Source: Microbulbifer elongatus (GTDB lineage Bacteria; Pseudomonadota; Gammaproteobacteria; Pseudomonadales; Cellvibrionaceae). Taken from it: a stretch of DNA of 64,000 nucleotides. The DNA lies in NCBI RefSeq assembly GCF_021165935.1, contig NZ_CP088953.1, positions 3,760,501 through 3,824,500 of the forward strand, written 5' to 3'. Each line of letters opens with the position of its first letter. Position 1 is the stretch's first letter. Below, piece by piece: positions 17,197 to 26,018 of this stretch. The position numbers and the translations under genes were made by a program. A model generated the notes under the pieces. The model was not told the origin of the DNA and did not search any database. It saw nothing but the letters and a program-made list of their open reading frames with translations.

Positions 17197-19071
17197 CTAT
17201 CGCATCAGATCTTCGATAACACCGCCCCAGCGAACTGTATGTTGCCATGCGTTGTACAGAGTAATTTTGAACTTCCAATCTCTATTTTCAAACAAGTCTT
17301 GAGACTGCCTCTCCAAGTGATATAACTTTTCGTTCGCAATCAAATAGTGGCGATATCCATTCTTACGAAGTTTTAGACACAAATCAGTGTCCTCAAAATC
17401 TCCCAAAACATAACTTTCATCAAGACCACCAACTGTCTCATACAGAGACTTGTCGATAAACATACAAGCACCTGTTACCGCCTTAGCTTCAGAAACATCC
17501 TCTAAGTCCAAAAGCCATTCGGGGTTACCTTTACCGGGGTACTCATTGAACCACAAGTCACCAAAGCTTGGATTCTTCGCAAAGCTAATTCCTACATGCT
17601 GAACAGTATCGTCCTCAAAAACGAGTTTCGGGGCAACTACCCCCACATCACTCAGAAACTGACACTTTCGCTCAATACGAGAAAGCCAACCTGATTCGCT
17701 CGGAATCACATCAGAATTAAGCAAAACTAATTTTTCTGACCTTGCGAACCTGGCGCCGAGATTATTAGCGCCTGCATAACCCTGGTTCCGCCCACTATAG
17801 ATCACACGAAAACTTACAGGGAACAGGTTGGCAACATCATGACAAAATGGAATAAATTCATTGTGCAAGCGAGGATCATCGAGCACATAAATTAACTCGG
17901 TATCATCAAAGTCCGAATCTTTAGAAAACTGAGCGACCTGATGTAGTAAAAAGTCAAAACGCCCATAAAGCGGAACTATGAGCGTTCGCCTGGGGACTTC
18001 AATCTCTTCTCCGAATTGCAGCGTTTCAACCTTCGGGTCAGATAAACTTTCATTCCTGTGTTGCCACAAAGCAGCTAACGCTGGACCAACGTGATTTTGC
18101 ATAGAATCTTTATAATCAGGATCTTCAACTTGAAAATTCACCAAAACTTGTTGACTAGCAAATGTAATATCAGAGCCTACTACTTCCGGCTCAAATGGAG
18201 CCTCGTAAATCGCCCCATCATGAGTTACGAATACAAGCTCCAATCTCCCCTTTTCCATCAAGTGGGGCATTTCTACCCAACTGTATAGGCCCGGCTTACA
18301 ACTTGCATCACTACGCCCCGGAAACGCCTCAAGCACGTCATCACGAGGGTAACGAACAGAATTCTCAAGTAAGTTTTCACTGTAACTACCATCTGACGTC
18401 CGCACTACTACAGCGGATAAGTTTCGCTGACGATCGAGTAGCCATCCACTTAAGAACACCCCCCTTCCCGGCACACAAAGGAGGCTTTCCCAGTGCCAAT
18501 TTAGCTGTTGTTTTAGCTGCTCCTCACTAATTTTTCGCAAACCCGGAAGCTCAAATAGCTCGCCCCCCATACTCTTATAGAGCACACGCTTCAACTTCCG
18601 CTTTTCTTCGCCACGCCAGTTAGCGCAATGACCAAACAAGTCCTCTCCTGAAAGGGGAGAGAATGGTTTCAATTTAGCTGGGAAGCTTCCTGTATCTGCT
18701 GCAACAACATTAAGATCAAATTTCTCATGGCTAGGCACATCACTACTTGGCCACTCAACAAGTAAGCTATATCCCCACTGGCTGTTCTTTGCATCGCATG
18801 AGAAGTGCTTACTGACATCCAAGCGTGTAGCTCGAATCACTGTATGAGGTACTGCGGTAACTATTTTTTCAGGAAGATTTTCGCCTTCCTCAATTAGCGT
18901 AAGGCTAAAATCTACGTCACTATGAGATGGATGATACGCCCAACCTTGAATCAACAGGTACCTCTCATTGACGACACCACAGACATCCACCCAAACCACC
19001 ACTGGCTTCGGTTCAGATTTACCCTCAACATGCTCAGATGGACCGCCTAAACTGTTCACGCTACTCTCCAT
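17197..19071 (-). CDS. GT2-family glycosyltransferase with long N-terminal region
   Basis: The 624-residue protein has its GT2 domain in the C-terminal part, starting near residue 360 (RRTLIVPLYGRFDFLLHQV). It includes YSGRNQGYAGANNLGARFA, the metal-binding acidic pair in LLNSDVIPSESGWL, and FEDTDLCLKLRKNGYRHYL. The first 350 residues match no domain I recognise; they contain paired beta-rich stretches (VDVCGVVNERYLLIQGWAYHP; GRGVFLSGWLLDRQRNLSAV) that look like two copies of a small beta-sandwich. It probably adds one sugar of the capsule repeat. The start is the ATG at 19071 with AGGGAGA upstream. It directly follows rmlB. Confidence 0.85.
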   Translation of the reverse strand: MESSVNSLGGPSEHVEGKSEPKPVVVWVDVCGVVNERYLLIQGWAYHPSHSDVDFSLTLIEEGENLPEKIVTAVPHTVIRATRLDVSKHFSCDAKNSQWGYSLLVEWPSSDVPSHEKFDLNVVAADTGSFPAKLKPFSPLSGEDLFGHCANWRGEEKRKLKRVLYKSMGGELFELPGLRKISEEQLKQQLNWHWESLLCVPGRGVFLSGWLLDRQRNLSAVVVRTSDGSYSENLLENSVRYPRDDVLEAFPGRSDASCKPGLYSWVEMPHLMEKGRLELVFVTHDGAIYEAPFEPEVVGSDITFASQQVLVNFQVEDPDYKDSMQNHVGPALAALWQHRNESLSDPKVETLQFGEEIEVPRRTLIVPLYGRFDFLLHQVAQFSKDSDFDDTELIYVLDDPRLHNEFIPFCHDVANLFPVSFRVIYSGRNQGYAGANNLGARFARSEKLVLLNSDVIPSESGWLSRIERKCQFLSDVGVVAPKLVFEDDTVQHVGISFAKNPSFGDLWFNEYPGKGNPEWLLDLEDVSEAKAVTGACMFIDKSLYETVGGLDESYVLGDFEDTDLCLKLRKNGYRHYLIANEKLYHLERQSQDLFENRDWKFKITLYNAWQHTVRWGGVIEDLMR

Positions 19072-19091
19072 TTCCCAATCTCCCTGGCGAA

Positions 19092-20198
19092 TTACAGCTG
19101 GTTATGTTCTTCGAACGTCCATGTTTGATAGCTTCCATCCAACACATCCTCCCACCATTCGCGACTATTAAGGTACCAGGCTATCGTTTTTTTTAAACCC
19201 GACTCAAATGTTTCTCTCGGCGAGTAATCAAGTTCACGAACTGATTTATCAGGGTCAATTGCATATCGTTGATCATGACCAGGTCGGTCGCGAACAAACT
19301 GGATCAAAGATTGTGACCTAGAGTGGGTAGCGCTTCTAGCCGCCGGGTACTTCGCTGCAAATTCACGGTTGCTCGCAAACTCTTCATCTATATATGCGCA
19401 GATCGAGCGAACGATATCAATATTCTTCCACTCATTGACGCCGCCTAAGTTGTAGCTATGCCCCAGCCGGCCTTTTTTTATTACAAGCTCGATTCCTCGC
19501 GCGTGATCTTCTACATAAAGCCAGTCGCGAATCTGCTGGCCATCGCCATAAATCGGCAGCGGCTTATCCTGAAGGATATTGGTGATCACCAGAGGGATCA
19601 GCTTTTCCGGAAAGTGGTAAGGACCATAGTTATTGGAACAATTGCTGGTGGTAACGTTCAGGCCGTAGGTGTGGTGGTAGGCACGCACCAGATGATCGGA
19701 CGCGGCCTTACTCGCGGAGTACGGGCTATTGGGCGCGTACGCTGTTGTCTCGCTAAAGGCGGGATCTTCCGGCCCCAGGGTGCCGTACACCTCGTCTGTT
19801 GATACGTGGTGGAAGCGGTGGTTTTCTTTGTTGAGTCCTTCGTCCAGCCAGATTTTTTTGGCGGCCTTGAGCAGGCTGTGGGTGCCGATGATGTTGGTTT
19901 CAATAAAGGCATCCGGGCCGGTGATGGAACGGTCTACATGGCTTTCTGCAGCGAAATGCACCAGGGTGTCGATGCGGTGTTCTTTGAGCAGGGTTTCTAC
20001 CAATTCGGTATCGCAGATATTGCCGTGGCTGAATACGAAGTTGGGGTTATCCGCCACTGGATCCAGGTTGGCTTTGTTGCCGGCATAGGTGAGTGCGTCG
20101 AGTACTATCACTTTGTCCTGGGGGTAGGTTTTCATCCAGTAGTGGACGAAGTTTGCGCCTATGAAGCCGGCACCGCCGGTTACTAACAGGTTGCTCAT
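19092..20198 (-). CDS. rmlB: dTDP-glucose 4,6-dehydratase RmlB
   Basis: Second step of dTDP-L-rhamnose synthesis: NAD-dependent conversion of dTDP-glucose to the 4-keto-6-deoxy sugar. The 368-residue SDR protein has LVTGGAGFIGANF (NAD-binding), the STDEVYG catalytic Asp-Glu pair and the YSASK Tyr/Lys pair, then RPGHDQRYAIDPDK near the C-terminus. The start is the ATG at 20198 (MSNLLVTGG). The frame runs on upstream to 20252, but that extra N-terminus is encoded by a VIPAKAGIQ-type intergenic repeat and should be left out. Segment AARSATHSRSQSLIQFV before RPGHD is somewhat longer than usual. Confidence 0.96.
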   Translation of the reverse strand: MSNLLVTGGAGFIGANFVHYWMKTYPQDKVIVLDALTYAGNKANLDPVADNPNFVFSHGNICDTELVETLLKEHRIDTLVHFAAESHVDRSITGPDAFIETNIIGTHSLLKAAKKIWLDEGLNKENHRFHHVSTDEVYGTLGPEDPAFSETTAYAPNSPYSASKAASDHLVRAYHHTYGLNVTTSNCSNNYGPYHFPEKLIPLVITNILQDKPLPIYGDGQQIRDWLYVEDHARGIELVIKKGRLGHSYNLGGVNEWKNIDIVRSICAYIDEEFASNREFAAKYPAARSATHSRSQSLIQFVRDRPGHDQRYAIDPDKSVRELDYSPRETFESGLKKTIAWYLNSREWWEDVLDGSYQTWTFEEHNQL

Positions 20199-20220
20199 TT
20201 TCTTTTGTCGTTCCGTTGTG

Positions 20221-20348
20221 CTGGATTCCGGCCTTCGCCGGAATGACGGCACTGTTTAAATAGTTAACTCTTTCTTTTTTGGCTTGTGGCGGGCCCGCGA
20301 TGGCTACGCTCCGTGTCTCTGGGTCCCGGCCTTCGCCGGGACGACGGG
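20221..20348. repeat. Two hairpin intergenic repeats between rmlD and rmlB
   Basis: 20221-20250 (CTGGATTCCGGCC TTC-GCCGGAATGACGG type) and 20321-20348 (GGGTCCCGGCCTTCGCCGGGACGACGG) are single copies of the same inverted-repeat family seen at 524-769. They sit within an apparent operon, so they would be transcribed as mRNA hairpins between rmlD and rmlB. Confidence 0.75.
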
Positions 20349-20350
20349 GG

Positions 20351-21211
20351 TCAGGTAGCGAGAATTTTGCGGAGCACCGGGCGCCAGTGATTTAGCTCGA
20401 TGCCGGAGTCCTCTACCAACCGGGACTTATCCAGAACGCTGTAGGCTGGGCGTTTTGCCGGAGTTGGGAAGTCGGCGGTGGTAATCGGTTTGATCTGTAC
20501 CGATTTTTCACTAGGGATCAGGCCTGCGGCTTTACCTTCTTCATAGATGGCTACGGCAAAGTCGTACCAGCTGGCGACGCCGGCGTCGGTGCAGTGGTAG
20601 ATGCCCATTGCTTCCGGGTTCTGTGCCAGTGCGTAAATGTTGTTTGCCAGCGTGCCGGCCCAAGTGGGTGTGCCTATCTGGTCTGCGACCACACCCAGTT
20701 GGTCGCGCTCATTCATGAGGCGCAGCATGGTGTTGACGAAGTTGCCACCCTCGCGGTCGTAGACCCAGGCGGTGCGGACGATAATGGCTTCCGGGAGGAT
20801 CGCCTCGATCGCTTCTTCACCACGGGCTTTGCTTTCGCCGTATACACCCAACGGTTTTCTGGTATCACCTGGCAGGTAAGGGTGGGATTGCTTGCCGTCA
20901 AATACAAAGTCGGTGGAGACATGGATCAGGCGGATGCCCAACTCACGGCAGGCCAACGCCAGGTTTTCCGGGCCGCGGGCGTTAACTCGGTGGGCCTGGT
21001 CAGTATCAGACTCCGCTTTATCTACGGCGGTGTAAGCGGCGGCGTTGATGACCAGATCGGGTTGCGCTTGCTGCAGGACGGTGAAAACCTGCTCTTTATC
21101 GGCAATATCCAGGGTGTCGCGACCGTGGGCAATGATGGTGGTGTGGGCTGGGGCCTGTTTTTGCAGTTGTTGGCCCAGTTGGCCGTTTTTGCCGGTGACT
21201 AGAATTTTCAT
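20351..21211 (-). CDS. rmlD: dTDP-4-dehydrorhamnose reductase RmlD
   Basis: Last step of dTDP-L-rhamnose synthesis: NAD(P)H reduction of dTDP-4-keto-L-rhamnose. The 286-residue SDR shows KILVTGKNGQLGQQL at the N-terminus, VINAAAYTAVDKAE, STDFVFDG and the YGESKARGE Tyr/Lys catalytic pair, then RTAWVY and the C-terminal RPAYSVLDKSRL typical of RmlD. The start is the ATG at 21211 with GGAG about ten bases upstream. Intergenic repeats lie on both sides, so the operon is intact but interrupted by non-coding hairpins. Confidence 0.96.
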   Translation of the reverse strand: MKILVTGKNGQLGQQLQKQAPAHTTIIAHGRDTLDIADKEQVFTVLQQAQPDLVINAAAYTAVDKAESDTDQAHRVNARGPENLALACRELGIRLIHVSTDFVFDGKQSHPYLPGDTRKPLGVYGESKARGEEAIEAILPEAIIVRTAWVYDREGGNFVNTMLRLMNERDQLGVVADQIGTPTWAGTLANNIYALAQNPEAMGIYHCTDAGVASWYDFAVAIYEEGKAAGLIPSEKSVQIKPITTADFPTPAKRPAYSVLDKSRLVEDSGIELNHWRPVLRKILAT

Positions 21212-21253
21212 ATTTTTGGGGCTCCGGTGCGTGCCGGGGTCTCTATGGTTTTC

Positions 21254-21365
21254 CTGGATCCCGGATCTAGTCCGGGATGACGACGCGGTGCTTCTGGATC
21301 CCGGATCCAGTCCGGGATGACGACGCGGTGCTTCTGGATCCCGGATCCAGACCGGGATGACGACT
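21254..21365. repeat. 40-bp tandem hairpin repeat, 2.8 copies, between rmlC and rmlD
   Basis: Units begin at 21254, 21294 and 21334. Each contains the inverted repeat CTGGATCCCGGATC-AG-CCGGGATGACGACG followed by a CGGTGCTT spacer. Copies 1 and 2 differ at a single base. The sequence belongs to the same family as the 524-769 block but in its shorter form. Confidence 0.85.
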
Positions 21366-21369
21366 CGTC

Positions 21370-21918
21370 CTAGTCGAAGGTGACGGCGTCTTTCAGCAGT
21401 TTGCCTTCGGCGTCTTTGGCGGAGAGTTTTGGGGGCTCTCCGTTGACCAGGGGCCAGTCGATGCCGATTTCAGGGTCGTCCCAGCGGATGGAGTGCTCGT
21501 GCTCCGGGGCGTAGTAGTCAGTGCATTTGTAGACAAACTCGGCGCTTTCACTGGTCACGTAAAATCCGTGGGCGAAGCCCTCCGGCACCCACAGCTGGCG
21601 CTTGTTCTCTTCATTGAGTAGCACGCCTACCCATTGACCGAACGTCGGGGAGCTGCGGCGCAGATCTACGGCGACATCGAAGACTTCGCCGGCGGTGACG
21701 CGGACCAGTTTGCCCTGGGTACTCTCAGTCTGGTAATGCAGACCACGGAGGATGCCCTGGCTGGATTTACTGTGGTTGTCCTGCACAAAAGTGCGTTCGG
21801 CACATGCGCGATCAAAAAAATCCTGGCGGAAGGTTTCCAGGAAGAAGCCACGTTCGTCCCCAAAGACTTTGGGCTCCAGGATTTTTACGTCTGGGATCCT
21901 GGTTTCAATTACTTTCAT
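21370..21918 (-). CDS. rmlC: dTDP-4-dehydrorhamnose 3,5-epimerase RmlC
   Basis: Third enzyme of dTDP-L-rhamnose synthesis; epimerises C3 and C5 of the 4-keto sugar. The 182-residue cupin has FLETFRQDFF, the catalytic histidine in GILRGLHYQ, KLVRVTAGEVFDVAVDLRRSSPTFGQWVG and VPEGFAHGFYV, all standard, with family length. The start is the ATG at 21918 with AAGAGGT close upstream. It lies 126 bases from rmlA; that gap contains a short direct repeat of CCGCTGGGCGGCA. Confidence 0.96.
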   Translation of the reverse strand: MKVIETRIPDVKILEPKVFGDERGFFLETFRQDFFDRACAERTFVQDNHSKSSQGILRGLHYQTESTQGKLVRVTAGEVFDVAVDLRRSSPTFGQWVGVLLNEENKRQLWVPEGFAHGFYVTSESAEFVYKCTDYYAPEHEHSIRWDDPEIGIDWPLVNGEPPKLSAKDAEGKLLKDAVTFD

Positions 21919-22044
21919 AGCGACCTCTTAGGGCCTGGCAGATTTATGCACTCTGCACAATTGGCATTCCGCTGGGCGGCACTCCGCTGGGCGGCATCCC
22001 GCCGTCCCTGGCGGTCAGGCTTCTACAACAATCTTTTGGGTGAC

Positions 22045-22959
22045 TTAACGCGCAAATGCGTGGTCGATTTTGGATTCCGCCAGAGTCTGCATCAGATATT
22101 CCCCATAGCCACTTTTCATCAGCGGCTGGGCCTGGATTTCCAGAGTTTCTGCATCGATAAACCCTTTGCGGAATGCGACCTCTTCCGGACAGGCGATTTT
22201 CAGGCCTTGCCGGCGCTCGATGGTCTGCACAAAATGTGCGGCTTCCAGAAGGTTGTCGTGTGTGCCGGTATCCAGCCAGGCTGCGCCGCGGCCCATCAGC
22301 TCCATATTGAGCAGGCCAAGGTCCAGGTAGATACGGTTGAGGTCGGTGATTTCCAGCTCGCCACGGGGGCTCGGACGGATCTCCCGCGCCAGGTCGCACA
22401 CCTGGTTGTCGTAGAAATACAACCCGGTAACGGCGTAGTTGGATTTGGGTTGTGCGGGCTTTTCTTCGAGGCTGACCACCTTGCCCGCGCTATTGAATTC
22501 GGCAACACCGTAAGCCCGTGGGTTCGCTACGTGGTAGCCAAATACCGTAGCCCCTTCATTGCGCTGGTCCGCGCGGTTGAGCGTTGCGGAAAAGTGCTCG
22601 GCGTAGAATATGTTGTCCCCCAATACCAGCGCACTGGGGTTATTGCCCACGTGTTCGCGACCAATCAGGAAGGCCTGGGCAAGGCCATCCGGTGATGACT
22701 GAACCGCATAAGACAGGTTGATGCCCCACTGGCTGCCATCTTCCAGCAAACGCTGGAACAGTGGTTGCTCATCGGGAGTGGTAATAATCAAAATATCGCG
22801 GATACCCGCCATCATTAGCGTGGTCAGCGGATAATAGATCATTGGCTTGTCGTACACCGCCATCAGCTGCTTGCTCACCCCTTTGGTGAGCGGATACAGG
22901 CGAGTGCCGGAGCCACCGGCCAGAATTATTCCCTTTCGTGACGTATTCCCTGTTTTCAT
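22045..22959 (-). CDS. rmlA: Glucose-1-phosphate thymidylyltransferase RmlA
   Basis: Commits glucose-1-phosphate to dTDP-glucose, the precursor for L-rhamnose. The 304-residue protein starts [37 protein letters not shown], the nucleotidyl-transfer signature, and has [29 protein letters not shown] and [13 protein letters not shown]. The start is the ATG at 22959 with GGGGGAG just upstream. It is separated from kpsD by 148 bases in which I see no gene. Order in transcription is rmlA-rmlC-rmlD-rmlB. Confidence 0.96.
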   Translation of the reverse strand: MKTGNTSRKGIILAGGSGTRLYPLTKGVSKQLMAVYDKPMIYYPLTTLMMAGIRDILIITTPDEQPLFQRLLEDGSQWGINLSYAVQSSPDGLAQAFLIGREHVGNNPSALVLGDNIFYAEHFSATLNRADQRNEGATVFGYHVANPRAYGVAEFNSAGKVVSLEEKPAQPKSNYAVTGLYFYDNQVCDLAREIRPSPRGELEITDLNRIYLDLGLLNMELMGRGAAWLDTGTHDNLLEAAHFVQTIERRQGLKIACPEEVAFRKGFIDAETLEIQAQPLMKSGYGEYLMQTLAESKIDHAFAR

Positions 22960-23107
22960 TCACTCCCCCTATTAAACTTTAATTTAGAGCTTCCGTACCA
23001 CGTTGCGCGAGCTTCGGGCAAAAGCTCCCCCCTCACCGACGTGACTCCGTTGTCAAAAAATTTAAAACCCTGCGGCCCTCCCCTTCAGGCCACAGAGCAA
23101 TCCCCCA

Positions 23108-24778
23108 TTAGAAAGACAGTACGGCCGCAGTGCCAACCGCAATACGGTAAAGTATTTCGGTTACATCTTTTGTGACCTGCAACTCGCTGGCCTGAATTTT
23201 TGGCATCACCATGATCTCATCACCGGGACGCAGTACGCCTTTCAGGCGATTATCAAATTTGCTCTGCTTGATACGGCTGATGGTGCCATCCATATGCAGT
23301 ACCACCAGCTCTTTAGTGTCCGCATTGTTGGAAAAACCCCCGGCCAGCTCAATGTAGTCATCCAGTGTGTTGCGCTCGTTAAATACCAGCGAGGTTGGGA
23401 AGATAACCTCCCCAACCACGGAAACGGTCGAGGCCCGCAGCGGGACAACCAGTTCGTCACCGTCTTCCAGCAACATGTCACCGGCGTTGTCATTGTTCGC
23501 CAGTACCACCTGCCCCCGGGGCCGCGCCTTGCGCGCCTTGGTAATAAAATTCTGGATCATCGCCGCGGTGTCTTTTAACGAGGTTTTATCCGCAGTTGTT
23601 GTGGGCTGGCGAGTAAGCGCTTCCATTTCCAGGGCATCCAACGAGCGCTCCAGCGCGACCTTCTGTTTTTTGGCCACACTTTTCCGGTAGAGCTGAATGG
23701 CGAACGGGTCTGCGTTATTGCGATAGCGCAGTTTGTCCAGCAGATCTTGCAAGGTGGCGCCGTAAGGCAGCACATACGCAGCAGGGCCATCCACCTCACC
23801 ATTGACTCGCACAGAAATACTGCTGATGTCACTGTCACTCACCAACTCCACATGGGCGCCCGGGTGCAGCGGCGCCAGCAATGCTTCCTGAAGCGGGATA
23901 TAACTTGCCTGCTGTTCGTCGTCGATCACCTGGGTGATGCGTGCGTAGTTGGCTTGCGGGTCCGGCTTGGCAACCATCAGCATTTCGCCAAGCTGCGTGG
24001 TGGGGCCGATAAACTCGATCTGCCCGGATTCCTGCACGGCACCTTCAATACTGATAAAGCCCTGCCGCGCGCCTACAACGATGGAATCGCCGTTGCGCAA
24101 CTGCAAGGCGGGCATACGCCCCTCGACCAGGAAGTTATACAGATTGATGCGCTGGAGCTCCTTCCCCTGGCGCAAGACCTTGATGTCGATAAAGCTTCCG
24201 CTCTCGCGGCTGATACCGCCGGCGCTATCCAGGTAATAGAGCACGGAATCGGACGAGAAGCCGGGATATAGCCCGGGGCTCTCCACATAGCCGGTAACAA
24301 ACACTTTTACCGGCTGGCTGGCCTCAAGATTGGCGTAGGCCTGCACATTGTTTTTGAACACCCGCTTGACGTGGCGCAGCACGAAATTATTCAAGTCGCC
24401 ATTCTCGACCCCGGCCACACGTACCGGCCCCACTTCGGGGATAAAGATATTCCCCTGGGCATCTACGGTGAGGACGGCATTAAAGCTGTAGGCTCCCCAA
24501 AGCTGCAGTGCGATCTGGTCGCCTACGGTAACCCGGTAACCCCCGTTGAACCCGCGAAACGGCTGGTCTTTGAACGCGCCCTTGAACAGGGACTCGCCAA
24601 ACGCGGGCAGGTGATCGCCCAGTTCTACCTGCTGGTGTTTTTTGTCCAACTGCTGCGTGTCGAGAGACCATGCGCCCGCAGCCATCGCCCAGGATATCAG
24701 CAGTAAAAGTACCCGGCCCGTGTGAGTAAGGAGTGTTGCCATAGGGAATGCCGACGTTGATAAATCCATTGTTTTCAT
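23108..24778 (-). CDS. kpsD: Capsule export outer-membrane/periplasmic protein KpsD (OPX family)
   Basis: KpsD carries group 2 capsule across the periplasm and outer membrane together with KpsE. The 556-residue protein (E. coli KpsD 558) has an N-terminal signal sequence (LLLLISWAMAAGAWS) and a polysaccharide-export domain (YRVTVGDQIALQLWGAYSFNAVLTVDAQGNIFIPEVGPVRVAG). SLBB-like domains follow (VKVFVTGYVESPGLY..., TVSVVGEVIFPTSLVFNERNTLDDYIELAGG). The start is the ATG at 24778; ATGs at 24769 and 24742 are alternatives and none has a strong SD. It lies nine bases after kpsE. Confidence 0.93.
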   Translation of the reverse strand: MKTMDLSTSAFPMATLLTHTGRVLLLLISWAMAAGAWSLDTQQLDKKHQQVELGDHLPAFGESLFKGAFKDQPFRGFNGGYRVTVGDQIALQLWGAYSFNAVLTVDAQGNIFIPEVGPVRVAGVENGDLNNFVLRHVKRVFKNNVQAYANLEASQPVKVFVTGYVESPGLYPGFSSDSVLYYLDSAGGISRESGSFIDIKVLRQGKELQRINLYNFLVEGRMPALQLRNGDSIVVGARQGFISIEGAVQESGQIEFIGPTTQLGEMLMVAKPDPQANYARITQVIDDEQQASYIPLQEALLAPLHPGAHVELVSDSDISSISVRVNGEVDGPAAYVLPYGATLQDLLDKLRYRNNADPFAIQLYRKSVAKKQKVALERSLDALEMEALTRQPTTTADKTSLKDTAAMIQNFITKARKARPRGQVVLANNDNAGDMLLEDGDELVVPLRASTVSVVGEVIFPTSLVFNERNTLDDYIELAGGFSNNADTKELVVLHMDGTISRIKQSKFDNRLKGVLRPGDEIMVMPKIQASELQVTKDVTEILYRIAVGTAAVLSF

Positions 24779-24787
24779 GTTTTGCCA

Positions 24788-25999
24788 CTAAACGCGATGG
24801 TCGCGAATACTGGCGACCAGCATTTTTCCAATGCCATAGATCAGCAGCAAAATCACAGCCAGGCTGGCGAGGTTGTAGAGTTTATGCGGGTATTCCGCTT
24901 CCTCGGCCACGGAGGGCTGACTGATAACCATCAGGTGCTTGAGCCTGCCTGAAGCTTCCATACGCGCCGTTTCCAACGCCGTCAGTGATGCTTGATACGC
25001 ATCCATTGCAAACTGGAGGTCTAACTCCAGATTCTGAAAATGGGCATTGAGACTGTTTAGCCGCTCTTCGCCGTCGTCGGCGGAGACGCCCACCAGGCGC
25101 ACTTTTTCCGCTTCAATCTGTTGCTCGATCGAGTGGATTTCCGCCTGTAGTGAAACCACTTGAGAGGAGTCCGCGTGGAGATAGGTTTTTGCGGCCGTGA
25201 GCTTGGCGCGCCGCTCGGCAAGTGTGGCCTCCAGGCTCTGGATAATGGCACTGATGCCTTTGGTCAGTTCTTCCGGGCTGACGACCTGATTGCGGTTCTG
25301 GAAATCCAGAATACTCTGCTTGCTGGTGCGCAGTTTGGCCTGCGCCAACTCCAGCTCACTGCGCACAAACGCCACCTGCTTGTCCGCCAGCTGATTACTG
25401 ATGGCGTTGACAAAATCCTCGGATTTACGCACCACGGTATCCACCAGCTTGCGGGCGAATTCCGGTTCAAATGCCTGCATTTCGATGGTGATGATGCCGG
25501 TGGTTTCATCGTGCCCGATTGCAATATGGTTGCGGTAGTACTCCAGGTAATCTTCCTGGGTGGCATCGACCGCCAGGCGGGAGAACATATCGTAGCGGTC
25601 GCTTTTGTAGTAATCGGCCAGCTCCAGCGTTTCATCGAGGTATAGGGCCATATCCAGCGACTGGATGTAATTAACAACAAGAAAGGCATCCTGGTTATCC
25701 GACCCCATGCCGGGCACCAGAAACCCCAGCGTTGAGGACATGTTCGGGGTGCTGCTGTTGTCCTTGACGATCAGCTGCGTGATGCTGACATAGCGGTCAG
25801 ACACCCAGAACAGGTAGTAACCACTCACCACAAGCAACGGCATAAGCACCACCAGGGCGATGCCGCCGAAGCGTTTTACCCAGGCGGGACTCCGGCCACT
25901 GCCGGTCAGCCGCTGAATAATGCCATTTGTGGTCTCGGCCGCTTGCTTCTGCTCAGCAGGGCTCACACCGGGTTCCGTTTTTTCGATCGTACTTTCCAT
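24788..25999 (-). CDS. kpsE: Capsule export inner-membrane protein KpsE (PCP family)
   Basis: KpsE links the KpsMT transporter to KpsD across the periplasm. The 403-residue protein has the expected two-membrane-span plan: a first helix near residues 48-68 (GGIALVVLMPLLVVSGYYLFWV), a long periplasmic part with coiled-coil sequence (about 190-350, including LADKQVAFVRSELELAQAKL), and a second helix at the C-terminus (YNLASLAVILLLIYGIGKMLVASI). The VSDRYVSITQLIVKDN segment after helix 1 is typical. The start is the ATG at 25999 with AAGAG upstream. Confidence 0.93.
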   Translation of the reverse strand: MESTIEKTEPGVSPAEQKQAAETTNGIIQRLTGSGRSPAWVKRFGGIALVVLMPLLVVSGYYLFWVSDRYVSITQLIVKDNSSTPNMSSTLGFLVPGMGSDNQDAFLVVNYIQSLDMALYLDETLELADYYKSDRYDMFSRLAVDATQEDYLEYYRNHIAIGHDETTGIITIEMQAFEPEFARKLVDTVVRKSEDFVNAISNQLADKQVAFVRSELELAQAKLRTSKQSILDFQNRNQVVSPEELTKGISAIIQSLEATLAERRAKLTAAKTYLHADSSQVVSLQAEIHSIEQQIEAEKVRLVGVSADDGEERLNSLNAHFQNLELDLQFAMDAYQASLTALETARMEASGRLKHLMVISQPSVAEEAEYPHKLYNLASLAVILLLIYGIGKMLVASIRDHRV

Positions 26000-26018
26000 A
26001 ACAACTCTTGCCAGGCTT

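Noticed and set aside
20199..20252. Extra N-terminal residues on RmlB
   Set aside because: Encoded by a VIPAKAGIQ-type intergenic repeat; the conserved protein starts at the ATG at 20198.
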